Assembly (NCBI RefSeq): GCF_050003625.1
Contig: NC_134399.1
Coordinates: 154,932,473-154,996,472, forward strand
Direction: 5' to 3'
Source: Haematobia irritans
Taxonomy: Eukaryota > Arthropoda > Insecta > Diptera > Muscidae
Length of the DNA: 64,000 nt
Shown: one piece after another, positions 1 to 9,821 of the stretch
Layout: the number at the start of each line of letters is the position of its first letter
How positions within the stretch are numbered: the stretch's first letter is position 1
Made by a program: the position numbers and the translations under genes
Notes under the pieces: model-generated
Database searches by the model: none
What the model was told of the DNA's origin: nothing
Seen by the model: the letters and a program-made list of their open reading frames with translations, nothing else

Positions 1-1009
1 AAACTGTAAAATTTTTTTTTGCAGTGCATGGCCAAGAAGTAAATTTAAGCTCTTTCTCATACTAAGCATATTCAATGTTTATTGTTAATATATTGCTGCT
101 GTTGCTAATGCTGCTTGAACTCCAACAATTGCTACTACACTACCACGTACAACTCATCGTACTGGTACTGTTCCTTATGCTGCTAGTGCTGTTTGTTGCT
201 ACTGATGTTGAACTGTTGTTATAGTAACACAAAGAAGCTATTCAACAGCCACAATAAACAAATTTCCATGGAATACAAGATACAAAGTCATTTAGTCTCT
301 ACAAGCCTCCATTCAACTCTTCCTTCTCTCTCCCTGCCTCTATTACACATTCCTCTTGTGTATCCTTATTGCCTTAAGGATCTGTGAAGTGTTGGTATAC
401 ACACACACACACAGACCGCCCTTACCCTCTTAACAATTAAGAGGTTGTTTTCCCCCTCGGCATGCCGCATGCAACCATAAGATGAACAACATGGAAATGA
501 AGGAAGGAAATCTTGTAAATTCTTATACAAATTATCTAATATAAATAGAATGAGATTTTCTGTCTGTTTTTTTTTTGTTCCTTGTTCGTTGCTCATTTTT
601 CTTTTATTTTCTAGGGATCTTTAAAACGACCCCATTAATGACTCATTAAATGTGTTAGCGGCTTTTGCGGCATTTCGTTGTTTTTCTGCTTTTTTTTTTT
701 AATTCCATAGTCTCTCTTTTACCCACGTTGTTCAAATGAAAAATAAGACATTAATTCCTCAGCGTTTGTAACCGCAATTTTTCATCGAGATTAACACACA
801 CACGCAATCCCTCATAGCAGTCCTCCACATACCTGGTTGGTAAAGACACCAGAGCAACCACATTGAACAGACACAAAAATTTACAAAATCCCTTTTAAAT
901 GAAAATGTATTCCATAGGATTTTGCACTTTTCCTCAGTAGTGTGGTAAGACGTATGAAGTGGAATTGCAAACTATATCACAGTGATTCAGAAAATTATAT
1001 TGAAAATTC
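1..1009. other. AT-rich noncoding DNA
   Basis: No coding region or known element recognised. It has loose GCTGCT/GTTGCT-type trinucleotide runs near 95-215, a short CA microsatellite at about 399-415 and several T runs. Short open frames here have no recognisable domains or conserved motifs. Confidence 0.5.
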
Positions 1010-1195
1010 GTAGCTGAGATATCACCGATCTGATCTCTTTTAGAAGCCGTCTCTTGTCGTCGCTGACAGATGGTGGTTTTCAATCCATTCCAATACTGTA
1101 CTGGTTGGAGGTTTCACCTTCTGAACCATTTATTCCTTCATAACTATAAGGTGATTAATTGAATGTAGGTCCCTACTGAAATTGAACCGGACATA

Positions 1196-2455
1196 ACAGG
1201 TTGGCTGATAAGTCCCCAGTCTAACAAAGAAAAACACTTTTTTTGTCAAAATTCGTTTTTATTATTCAACATAGTTCCCTTCAAGAGCGATACAACGATT
1301 ATAATGACCTTCCAATTTTTTGATACCAATTTGGTAGTACTCCTTCGGGTTTCCTCAAAATAGGCCTCAGTTTCGGCGATCACCTCTTCATTGCAGCCAA
1401 ATTTTTTCCCTGCGAGCATCCTTTTGAGGTCTGAGAACAAGAAAAAGTCACTGGGGTACAGGTCTGGAGAATACGGTGAGTGGGGAAGCAATTCGAAGCC
1501 CAATTCATGAATTTTTGCCATCGTTCTCAATGACTTGTGGCACGGTGCGTAGTCTTGGTGGAAGAACACTTTTTTCTTCTTCATATGGGGCCATTTCGAC
1601 CTTCAAACGCTTCAATAACGCCATATAATAGTCACTGTTGATGGTTTCTCCCTTCTCAAGATAATCGATAAAAATTATTCCATGCGCATCCCAAAAAACA
1701 CAGGCCATTACTTTGCCAACGAGTCTTTCCACGCTTCGGAGACGGTTCACCGGTCGCTGTCCACTCAGCCGACTGTCGATTGGACTCAGGAGTGTAGTGA
1801 TGGAGCCATGTTTCATCCATTGTCACATATCGACGGAAAAACTCGGGTGTATTACGAGTTAACAGCTGCAAACACCGCTCAGAATCATCAAAACGTTGTT
1901 GTTTTTGGTCAAATGTGAGCTCGCGCGGAACCCATTTTGCACAGAGCTTCCGCATATCCAAATATTGACGAATGATATGACCAACACGTGCCTTTAATAT
2001 CTTTAAGGCCTCTGCTATCTCGATCAACTTCATTTTACGGTCATTCAAAATCATTTTGTGGATTTTTTTGATGATTTCGTCGGTAACCACCTCTTTCGGG
2101 CGTTCACTGCGTTCACCGTTCTCTGTGCTCATTTCACCACGCTTGAATTTTGCATACCAATCAATTGTTGTTGATTTCCCTGGGGCAAAGTCCGGAAACT
2201 CATTATCAAGCCAAGTTTTTGCTTCCAACGTATTTTTTCCTTCAGAAAACAGTATTTTATTAAAACACGAAATTCCTTTTTTTCCATTTTTTCACAATAA
2301 CAAAACTAATTGACTTACACTAATTAACTAATTGACTTACAGACGTAAAATTTTGACACGAATCATTTGAAGGTTGGTACTATATAAAAATAATATGCAT
2401 TTAGTACTAGCGACGCCATCTATGTGCCAGACCCGGGACTTATCAGCCAACCTGT
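1196..2455 (-). mobile_element. irritans-subfamily mariner, copy A (Himar1-like), degenerate
   Basis: A DNA transposon of 1260 bp with inverted ends: it starts ACAGGTTGGCTGATAAGTCC and closes with the complement ending GCCAACCTGT, flanked by TA at 1194-1195 and 2456-2457. Mariners duplicate TA on insertion. Himar1 is about 1.29 kb, so this copy has small deletions. It lies inside a Jockey fragment. Confidence 0.95.
1262..2287 (-). pseudogene. mariner transposase pseudogene (copy A)
   Basis: Remnant of a DD34D transposase that would cut and paste the mariner. The start codon is at 2287 and the terminal GNYVE-like end with TAA at 1262-1264. The frame is split into at least three pieces. A one-base loss soon after the start (near 2240) shifts the N-terminus, and further shifts lie near 1700-1800 and 1560-1600. 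The first catalytic motif TMDETW and the second aspartate in HQDYAPCH can still be read, as can SPDLYPSD, but not in one frame. It cannot make transposase as read. Identity is clear from more than 100 consecutive residues matching copy C. Confidence 0.93.
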
Positions 2456-2805
2456 TACTTGTCCCTTTCAGAGGAATCCCTGCTGGAAGCGGCATGGTTC
2501 TGTTGGTTTATATTCCTGGTAGGTGAGAAAGTCGCAATATTGCCCACCGAGAGCATTTTGGAATCATTCTGCAGATGTTGTGCTGGTGGTTTAGAATGGC
2601 ATCCATCTTATAATGGGAATCCAATCGGCGACCGCATAATTCAAAAGGGGCCGACCAACCGACTCCTTACCATTCCCCCATGTGCTATCAGTTAATGCCT
2701 TCAAGGTCGTGTTCCTACTGCCAACGTTTTTAGCAACCTTTCCGCATTTTTATCAAAGAGTCTAAACGAATGTCTACACTTCGGACATTCATCTAAGATT
2801 GTTAG

Positions 2806-3306
2806 CTTCAGAAGTGAGAGTTAGCTGATCAAATTCCTGGAGATGCCAGATCCTAGCTGACCTTTTTAGGCAGCCGTATCTCGTTGTCGCTGACAGGTGG
2901 TGGTCTGCAACTCACTACAATGCTGCACTTGTAGGAAGATATTACCTTCTGAACCACTTATTCCCTCATCACAATCATCGCCGATCACGTGATTAATGAA
3001 ATGTGCATCCCTTCTGACCGGACATACTTGGCGCTTTCACAGTAAGCCTTCCTGGAAGTGGCATGGTTCTGGTGGGTTGTCTTCCCGGTAGGTGAGAAGG
3101 TCGCAGTGTTACCTTACCAAGAGCATTTTGGAATTATGAATCATACATGCCGACCAATCGACTGCTTATCGTTCCTTCATGTGCTACTTGTTAATGCATT
3201 CAGGGTCTTTTTTCTACTCCCAACGTTTCTAGCAACCAAATCCACTTGTTCACTAAAGAGAAACAGGCTGCCAAACGTCATGCCAAGAATCACGTGTACA
3301 CCTCTA
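2806..3306 (-). pseudogene. Jockey-type RT C-terminal fragment, unit 2
   Basis: Second head-to-tail unit of about 500 bp, measured between repeated CTTCAGAAGTGAGAG words at 2806 and 3307. On the minus strand it carries GMTFGSLFLFSEQVDLVARN-like sequence (a conserved block of Jockey reverse transcriptases) near 3230-3290 and later the PPPVSDNEIRLPKKIRA-type block near the C-terminus. Stops interrupt the frame. Plus-strand open frames here are antisense shadows. Confidence 0.65.
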
Positions 3307-3450
3307 CTTCAGAAGTGAGAGTTAGATGATCAGATTCCTGGAGATGCCAGATCCTAGCTGAAATATCACCGCTCTGATCTTTTTAGGCAGCCGTATCTCG
3401 TTGTCGCTTACAGGTGGTGGTCTGCAACTCACTACAATGCTGCACTTGTA

Positions 3451-4690
3451 CACCGAAAGAATTTTCTTCGTAAAAAGAACGAAAAATTTCGTTAAAAGTA
3501 CGAAATTTGTCATTGTTTTACAACCAAAGAAACTTTTCATTAAAATTATGAAATATGTCGTACTTTTTACGAAGAAAAGTTCTTCCAAAATTTTCGTAGT
3601 TTGTAAGAAAAAAATTCGTACTTTTTATGAATAATCTTCGTACTTTTTATGAAAATGTTTCGTACTTTTTATGAAAAATTTTCGTAGTTTTTATGAAAAA
3701 TGTTCGTACTTTTTATGAAAAACTTTCGTACTTTTATTATTATTATTATTATTATTATCTTTATTTGTAATTTGAAGCCTTAAAGGCCAATTGAGGTAAA
3801 TTACAATTAATCTACTAAAGAATAACTCCTCGAAACAAAGTTTTACTTATAATCTAAGATGGTTAAAGGTATGGTATTAAAGTTATCACAAATATAAACT
3901 TCTTAAGTCTAAAGAAAAAAAATATAAAATTTTATAATTTTCAATAAAAAAACTACTCTTGCAATTATTATTAATATTTTTTTTATTTTTTTATATCTTT
4001 TTTTTATTTATTTTTATTTTTGATCGTTTTCTTTTAAATCAATATTACTATTGCGAATAAATATATATATTTAAAGTTTTTATTGTCGTCTTCAGTGACA
4101 CCTACTCTTTTTTTCAAAAATGATCGAACATTTAGAAAAAAAAATATAGTCGAGAATGCATTTGGTTGTAGTTACAAGTGTGACAAATGACATCACTACT
4201 TTACATCTTAAGTTTTTGAATAATTTTTGTTTTATTGCTTCACTTTTATTCTTAGCGCGCTATCACTCAAAAGAGAAGTAGCATAGACTTGCATAAAAAA
4301 TAGAATAAAGGAATACACTCAAGGACATTATAAAAGACAATTTAATGCCACGAACGGAAATTTTACAACTTCAATGAAACTTCTTCGTTATTTCAAAGAA
4401 AATGTTTCGTACTTTTTATGGAGAAATTTTAACGCAGAATGTTTCGTAAAATATTCGTAAAAACTTCTTCACAAAATTCATGAAATTTGAAGAAAGTTTC
4501 GTTAAAAGTACGAACTTTTTACGAAGAAAAGTTAATGTAGAATATTTCGTAGAAGTTTCGTATATTCGTAAAATGTTCTTCGTAAAATTTACGAAAATGA
4601 ATGAAAATTTTCGTTATTTCAATGAAGAATTCACGAAGAATAGTTAATGAAAAATTATTCGTAAAATTAACGAAGAGAATTCTTTCGGTG
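3451..4690. mobile_element. TIR foldback element K, copy 1 (TA target duplication)
   Basis: A 1240-bp non-autonomous DNA element with inverted ends CACCGAAAGAATTYTCTTCG, flanked by TA at 3449-3450 and 4691-4692. The target is intact in sister units, which read CACTTGTAGGAAG at the same place. Both arms consist of diverged short repeats of the type CGTACTTTTTATGAAAAA and their complements. No transposase frame. TA duplication fits Tc1/mariner-type mobilisation, but the family is unknown to me. A second copy lies at 33530-34377. Confidence 0.85.
3735..4285 (-). mobile_element. 5'-truncated non-LTR retrotransposon 3' end
   Basis: Inside TIR element K the arm repeats are broken by a segment that is absent from copy 2. 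Read on the minus strand it ends with AATAAAGATAATAATAAT, i.e. a polyadenylation-like AATAAA followed by a trinucleotide tail, as at the 3' ends of some non-LTR elements. No coding motif survives. Its inner boundary (about 4285) is set by where similarity with copy 2 resumes (AAAAAATAGRATAAAGGAAT). Confidence 0.5.
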
Positions 4691-5065
4691 TAGGAAGATA
4701 TTACCTTCTGAACCACTTATTCCCTCATCACAATCATCGCCGATCAGGTGATTAATGAAATGTGCATCCCTTCTGACCGGACATACTTGGCGCTTTCAGA
4801 GGAAGCCCTCCTGGAAGTGGCATGGTTCGGGTGGGTTGTCTTCCCGGTAGGTGAGAAGGTCGCAGTGTTACCTTACCAAGAGCATTTTGGAATTATGAAT
4901 CATACATGCCGACCAATCGACTGCTTATCGTTCCTTCATGTGCTACTTGTTAATGCATTCAGGGTCTTTTTTCTACTCCCAACGTTTCTAGCAACCAAAT
5001 CCACTTGTTCACTAAAGAGAAACAGGCTGCCAAACGTCATGCCAAGAATCACGTGTACACCTCTA

Positions 5066-5660
5066 CTTCAGAAGTGAGAGTTAGATGATCAGATTCCTGG
5101 AGATGCCAGATCCTAGCTGAAATATCACCGCTCTGATCTTTTTAGGCAGCCGTATCTCGTTGTCGCTTACAGGTGGTGGTCTGCAAATCACTACAATGCT
5201 GCACTTGTAGGAAGATATTACCTTCTGAACCACTTATTCCCTCATCACAATCATCGCCGATCAGGTGATTAATGAAATGTGCATCCCTTCTGACCGGACA
5301 TACTTGGCGCTTTCACAGGAAACCCTCCTGGAAGTGGCATGGTTCGCGTGAGTTGTCTTCCTGGTAGGTGAGAAGGTCGCAGTGTTATCTCACCAAGAGC
5401 ATTTTGGAATTATGAATCATACATGCCGTCCAATCGACTGCTTATCGTTCCTTTATGTTCTACTTGTTGATGCCTTCAGGGTCTTTTTTCTACTCCCAAC
5501 GTTTCTAGCAACCAAATCCACTTGTTCACTAAAGAGAAACAGGCTGCCAAACGTCATGCCAAGAACCTTCTTGCACATGGTAATGTAAACGTCACGTATG
5601 TGGATATCGAGCTCCAGATTCCCATGTTTGGTCCACGACCTAAAAAGGTTGCTTGAGCTT
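5066..5660 (-). pseudogene. Jockey-type RT fragment, unit 4 (longest N-terminal extent)
   Basis: Fourth tandem unit, extending further towards the N-terminus than the others. The minus strand from 5671 reads FRSWTKHGNLELDIHIRD, then KVLGMTFGSLFLFSEQ, the late-palm region of Jockey-type reverse transcriptases. A stop ends the frame near 5453. Downstream on the minus strand it joins unit 3 at about 5048-5066, where CACGTGATTCTTGGCATGACG on that strand marks the unit junction. Confidence 0.7.
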
Positions 5661-6036
5661 CTCGCCCACAAAGAAATTCTTCATTGCTGGGAGGGAGTCA
5701 TTAAACCTTACCTCAATCTCCTTGTCCTCTCTACCTGTTGGAAGTATGGATAGAGCAGATACAGGACACCGGACGAGAATATTTTCCCTACAAATTCCAA
5801 ATGGGGTTGTCTACGAGTCGTATATTTTCCAACCATCTCTTAAGTTTATTAGGATGGAAGATTTCTATAATATCCCTGAAGAGGTTAATATAGGATTCCA
5901 ATTAGATAAATTCAATGCTACCTACGAGAATCGAATGCTCCTTAGCGTCTATGGAACTGCGTAACTATGGAACTATCTTCCGCATAGGTTATCAGATTTT
6001 CATTTCATTTTCTGGTGGTAGAGGAGCCCCTGCAAT
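5661..6036. other. noncoding spacer with an unassigned open frame
   Basis: A 103-codon plus-strand frame (5653-5964) crosses this stretch. It shows no domain, signal peptide or compositional evidence that I recognise and overlaps the Jockey fragment, so I do not call it a gene. Confidence 0.35.
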
Positions 6037-6382
6037 GTAGGTTAGGTTAGGTGGCAGCCCGATGTATCAGGCTCACTTAGATTATTCAGTCCATTGTGAT
6101 ACCACATTGGTGAACTTCTCTCTTATCACCGAGTGCAGCCCGATTCGATGTTAAACTCAATGACAAGGAACCTCCTTTTTATAGCCGAGTCCGAACGGCG
6201 TTCCACATTGCAGTGAAACCACTTAGAGAAGCTTTGAAACCCTCAGAAATGTCACCAGCATTACTGAGGTGGGATAATCCACCGCTGAAAAACTTTTTGG
6301 TGTTCGGTCGAAGCAGGAATCGAACCCACGACCTTGTGTATGCAAGGCGGGCATGCTAACCATTGCACCAAGGTGGCTCCCT
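6037..6382 (-). mobile_element. tRNA-derived SINE, copy 1
   Basis: Full-length minus-strand copy. Its right end is the tRNA-like head (complement of GGAGCCACCTTGGTGCAATGG then a B-box GGGTTCGATTCCTGC), the middle contains the family-specific block with CTCGGCTATAAAAAGGAGG, and the left end is the (CCTAA)n tail seen as TAGGTTAGGTTAGG. RNA polymerase III A and B boxes are intact. SINEs are copied in trans by a LINE's reverse transcriptase. Confidence 0.9.
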
Positions 6383-6704
6383 GCACCTTGTGCCCTATGA
6401 AGACATCTAATGTGTAAATTTTTTTGCAGAATCTTTTAACAGGAAAAAGTAGAATAACCAATACGATTTCCCAAGATGTACTTGATTTCTTTCCCTGTAT
6501 TCCAAATATCAGGTATTCCGAGAGTGCTCAGCCAAACAATCTAGGCCAATTGAGGCGGAACTCTTGGCGGAAATTATCGTGGGGACTGTCTTTCTAAGTG
6601 CTCGTGATAATCATCTTTGGCTTCTGCACGGTCTGCAGTCTGGAAATGCTCTTCAAATTGCCTGTATTCATCGTACGGTTTTACTTCGGAGTTTGTGAGC
6701 CAGG
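6383..6704. other. unassigned noncoding DNA
   Basis: Lies between two SINEs. No coding motifs, inverted ends or repeat units recognised. Confidence 0.4.
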
Positions 6705-6975
6705 AACACCAAAAAGTTTTTTAGCGGTGGATTAACCCACCTCAGTAATGCTGGTGACATTTCTGAGGGTGTCAAAGCTTCTCTAAGTGATTTCACTGGA
6801 ATGTGGAACGCCGTTCGGACTCGGCTATAAAAAGGAGGTCCCTTGTCATTGAGCTTAACATGGAATCGGGCAGCACTCAGTAATAAGAGAGAAGTTTACC
6901 ACTGTGGTATCACAATGGACTGAATAGTCTAAGTGAGCCTGATATCGGGCTGCAATATAACCTAACCTAACCTAC
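6705..6975 (+). mobile_element. tRNA-derived SINE, copy 2, head missing
   Basis: Starts at GGAACACCAAAAAGTTTTTT, immediately after where the tRNA-like head should end, and runs through the body to the CCTAACCTAACCTA tail. It is 5'-truncated, as expected for target-primed reverse transcription, and lacks the Pol III promoter boxes. Confidence 0.88.
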
Positions 6976-8137
6976 TTCGTAGTTTGACACCATCCCGCCA
7001 TATAGAAATTGGTGGAAATGGAGATGTTGTCTTTCTGTTTAGGGTTCGAGAGGTTCCGATCCGTCTACCCCAGCTGTTTGGATACAAGATCGCACTTTTC
7101 AATTTGTAGATTATAGTATCATATATTTGACTCTCTCTGCTTTCCATTTATTGCTTATTTGTGGAATCGCAATATTCACCACATTCTAACCCACAGTGCA
7201 TGGGGCTCCATTTGAACGAAAGTGAAAAACAGAAGCCAACAACTATACCAACTCGGGAAGGACAAACATCCCAACAGAAAGACAGAGAATGGCTAAGAGT
7301 GAGATATCCTTAATGAGGTGCAATCGTTTTAAGCCAAGTAGCAATTAATTAAGTTGATTCACTGGCAAATCCTAAATCAACTATTTGAGTGGAAGACGCA
7401 GCCAGCTAACGATGAAAACCATGAGAGGAAGGCAAAAACACATAGCCAGCCAACTATTACCGAAATCCCTCAACAGTTTGCTTCCCGCCACACAATCGTT
7501 CTACGGCAACGGCGTGGAAAAATTGCGTTTAGAGGATTTTATCATCACCACCACTATTGCCAACGCCAACACCGGATAAACGTAGTTCCATTTATCTTTA
7601 GCAACAACTTGTGGGTAGATCCTTTTCTGGCTTATTTCCTTTCAAGTGAGAGAATCATCACCGCACAAACCGAAAAAAAAACAGAAGGAAGCAGCAGTAG
7701 TGAATCACAAGAATATATCGCTCGGTAGATGTCGAGGATGACGGTGACGAAGACGTCGTCGACCAAGAAGAAACTCAATTAATACATGAATGCGCTTTTC
7801 AAAAATTAAATAGTCATGAAAATACGTAAATACCATAGCTTATGGCTGAATAATAGTTGGCAGGATATTAAAGATGGATTTTCTTGAAATATATACAAAT
7901 CTCCAGAGAGAGAGAGAGAGAGAGGAGAGTGTATATTGTCTTCCTAATGGCATGACTGGGGATAAATAAGGATTTTCGGGGGCTTATGCAAATTTTGATA
8001 AGTGTACATTACAGTTATTCAACGTAATTGTTTTGTTAAGAATATAATGAAAATGTAAACGTGTTACCTTAGGATTTATCATTTAAATATATTTTTATAA
8101 CTTTGTTTGGATTTAATTAAAGCCTAGAGTCGAGTGT

Positions 8138-8138
<1 letters not shown>
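6976..8138. other. unique noncoding DNA with short open frames
   Basis: A 124-codon frame (7354-7728) and a 64-codon overlapping frame (7385-7579) occur here; both have low-complexity stretches (HHHHYC, GSSSSES) and no recognised domain. An AG microsatellite lies near 7902-7924. I cannot exclude an exon but have no evidence for one. Confidence 0.4.

Positions 8139-8175
<37 letters not shown>
8139..8175. repeat. poly-T tract (37 bases)
   Basis: An uninterrupted run of 37 T. It could be the A-tail of a minus-strand retroelement, but no adjoining element is recognisable. Confidence 0.8.
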
Positions 8176-8176
<1 letters not shown>

Positions 8177-8279
8177 GAGAAGTAAGTAATTTTAGTATTA
8201 GGAGCGGAAATAAATAATGACAAAATTTACAACAGAAGTTGAAACTATTTTCATTCCATACCCTCATTCAATAGCTTTC

Positions 8280-8525
8280 ATTTTCAGAATGTGTCAATTG
8301 CCACAAAACAGTTTTTTCGGGTAGCTTTCCCTTACTCATTTGGAGTAAGCGAAAGCTGGATTACATCGATTACTCTCCGAAGCTCATGTGCGCTTCAGAA
8401 GTGGTGATTTTGATGTGCAAGATAAAGAACGTCCGGTACAGTCGAAGAAGTTTGAAGATGCTCTATGAATGGGAGGCATTACTCTATGAGGACTCATGTC
8501 ACACGCAACTTGCAAAATCGTTCTA
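8280..8525 (+). pseudogene. fragment of a second mariner family (transposase N-terminal part)
   Basis: Plus-strand frames give SGDFDVQDKER and then YEDSCHTQLAKS, corresponding to the mariner helix-turn-helix region motifs GDFDV.D..RPG and DEDSCQTQEELA of a family distinct from Himar1. Stops and frameshifts are present. Mariner copy B is inserted into its right edge at TA (8524-8525). Remnant 12905-13052 belongs to the same family. Confidence 0.65.
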
Positions 8526-8702
8526 ACAGGTTGGCTGATAAGTCCCCGATCTAACACATAGATGGCGTCGCTAGTATTAAATGCATATTTTTTTATATAG
8601 TACCAACCTTCAAATGATTCGTGTCAAAATTTGACGTCTGTAGTCAATTAGTTTGTGAGATAGAGCGTCTTTTGTGAAGCAACTTTTGTTATTGTGAAAA
8701 AA

Positions 8703-9801
8703 ATGGAAAAAAAGGAATTTCGTGTTTTGATAAAATACTGTTATCTGAAGGGAAAAAATACGGTGGAAGCAAAAACCTGGCTTGATAATGAGTTTTCGGA
8801 CGCTGCCACAGGGAAATCAACAATAATTGATTGGTATGCAAAATTCAAGCGTGGCGAAATGAGCACGGAGGATGGTGAACGCAGTAGAACCCGAAAAAGG
8901 TGGTTACCGACGAAAACATCAAAAAAATCCACAAAATTATTTTGAATGACCGTAAAATGAAGTTGAGCGAGATAGTAGAGACCTTAAAGATATCAAAGGA
9001 ACGTGGTTACCGACGAAAACATCAAAAAAATCCACAAAATTATTTTGAATGACCGTAAAATGAAGTTGAGCGAGATAGTAGAGACCTTAAAGGTATCAAA
9101 GGAACGTGTTGATCATATCATTCATCAATATTTGGATATGCGGAAGCTCTGTGCAAAATGGGTGCCGCGCGAGCTCACATTTGTCCAAAAACAACAACGT
9201 GTTGATGATTCTGAGCGGTGTTTGCAGCTGTACACCCGAGTTTTTCCGTCGATATGTGACAATGGGTGAAATATGGCTCCATCACTACACTCCTGAGTCC
9301 AATCGACAGTCGGCTGAGTGGACAGCGACCGGTGAACCCGTCTGCGAAGCGTGGAAAGACTCAAAAGTCCGCTGGTAAAGGCCTCTGTTTTTGGGATGCG
9401 CATGGAATAATTTTTATCGATTATCTTGAGAAGGGAAAAACCATCACCAGTGACTATTATTTGGCATTATGGAGCGTTTGAAGGTCGAAATCGCGGCAAG
9501 ACGGCCCCATATGAAGAAGAAAAAAGTATTGTTCCACCAAGACAACGCACCGTGCCACAAGTCATTGAGAACGATGGCAAAAATTCATGAGTTGGGCTTC
9601 GAATTGCTTCCCCACTCACCGTATTCTCCAGACCGCAAAAGGATGCTCGCAAGGGAAAAATTTGGCTGCAATGAAGAGGTGATCGCCGAAACTGAGGCCA
9701 ATTTTGAGGCAAAACCGAAGGAGTTCTACCAAAATGGTATCATAAAATTGGATGGTCGTTATAATCGTTGTTTCGCTCTTGAAGGGAACTATGTTGAATA
9801 A
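8703..9801 (+). pseudogene. mariner transposase pseudogene (copy B)
   Basis: Starts MEKKEFRVLIKYC at 8703 and ends EGNYVE with TAA at 9799-9801. A base is lost near 8885 (SRTRKR instead of SGRPKE), a 103-bp stretch is duplicated (8901 and 9004), and further shifts follow near 9230, 9340 and 9475. An in-frame 36-bp deletion near 9633 fuses YSPD directly to RKRMLA, removing the third catalytic aspartate of the DD34D triad; the second (HQDNAPCH) survives. Nonfunctional. Confidence 0.93.
8901..9106 (+). repeat. 103-bp direct tandem duplication inside transposase B
   Basis: The word TGGTTACCGACGAAAAC begins at 8901 and again at 9004, and the intervening 103 bp is repeated almost exactly (one difference, AAAGATATC versus AAAGGTATC). 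103 is not a multiple of three, so the duplication alone breaks the frame. Confidence 0.9.
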
Positions 9802-9821
9802 TAAAAACGAATTTTGACAAA

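Larger units (their letters stand above)
1010..2805 (-). pseudogene. Jockey-type reverse transcriptase C-terminal fragment, unit 1, split by mariner A
   Basis: This is a decayed minus-strand piece of a non-LTR retrotransposon reverse transcriptase, the enzyme that copies element RNA at the target site. It lies at about 1010-1195 and 2456-2805, separated by mariner copy A. Around 2560-2660 the minus strand reads GRPLLNYAVADWIP, resembling the Jockey-clade segment YKAIGRPVLNYA..IWSP after the catalytic palm. Frames are broken by stops and shifts. The mariner sits at a TA inside a sequence that reads GACCGGACATACTTGG in the sister units, so the unit predates that insertion. Assignment to the Jockey clade is from remembered motifs, not a search. 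Confidence 0.7.
3307..5065 (-). pseudogene. Jockey-type RT C-terminal fragment, unit 3, split by a TIR element
   Basis: Third unit, present at 3307-3450 and 4691-5065. Between them lies a 1240-bp TIR element. Minus-strand coding near 3322-3440 reads SDNEIRLPKKIRAVIFQLGS, matching the C-terminal region of Jockey-type RTs. Sequence is nearly identical to unit 2 over several hundred bases, so the duplication is recent relative to the decay of the element. Confidence 0.65.

Noticed and set aside
4748..5077. Plus-strand 109-codon frame repeated in several units (also 3058-3318, 5382-5588)
   Set aside because: Antisense to the reverse transcriptase fragment; the minus strand carries the recognisable RT motifs.
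7354..7728. 124-codon plus-strand frame as a host exon
   Set aside because: No recognised domain, splice context or homology that I can see; kept only as an unassigned open frame.
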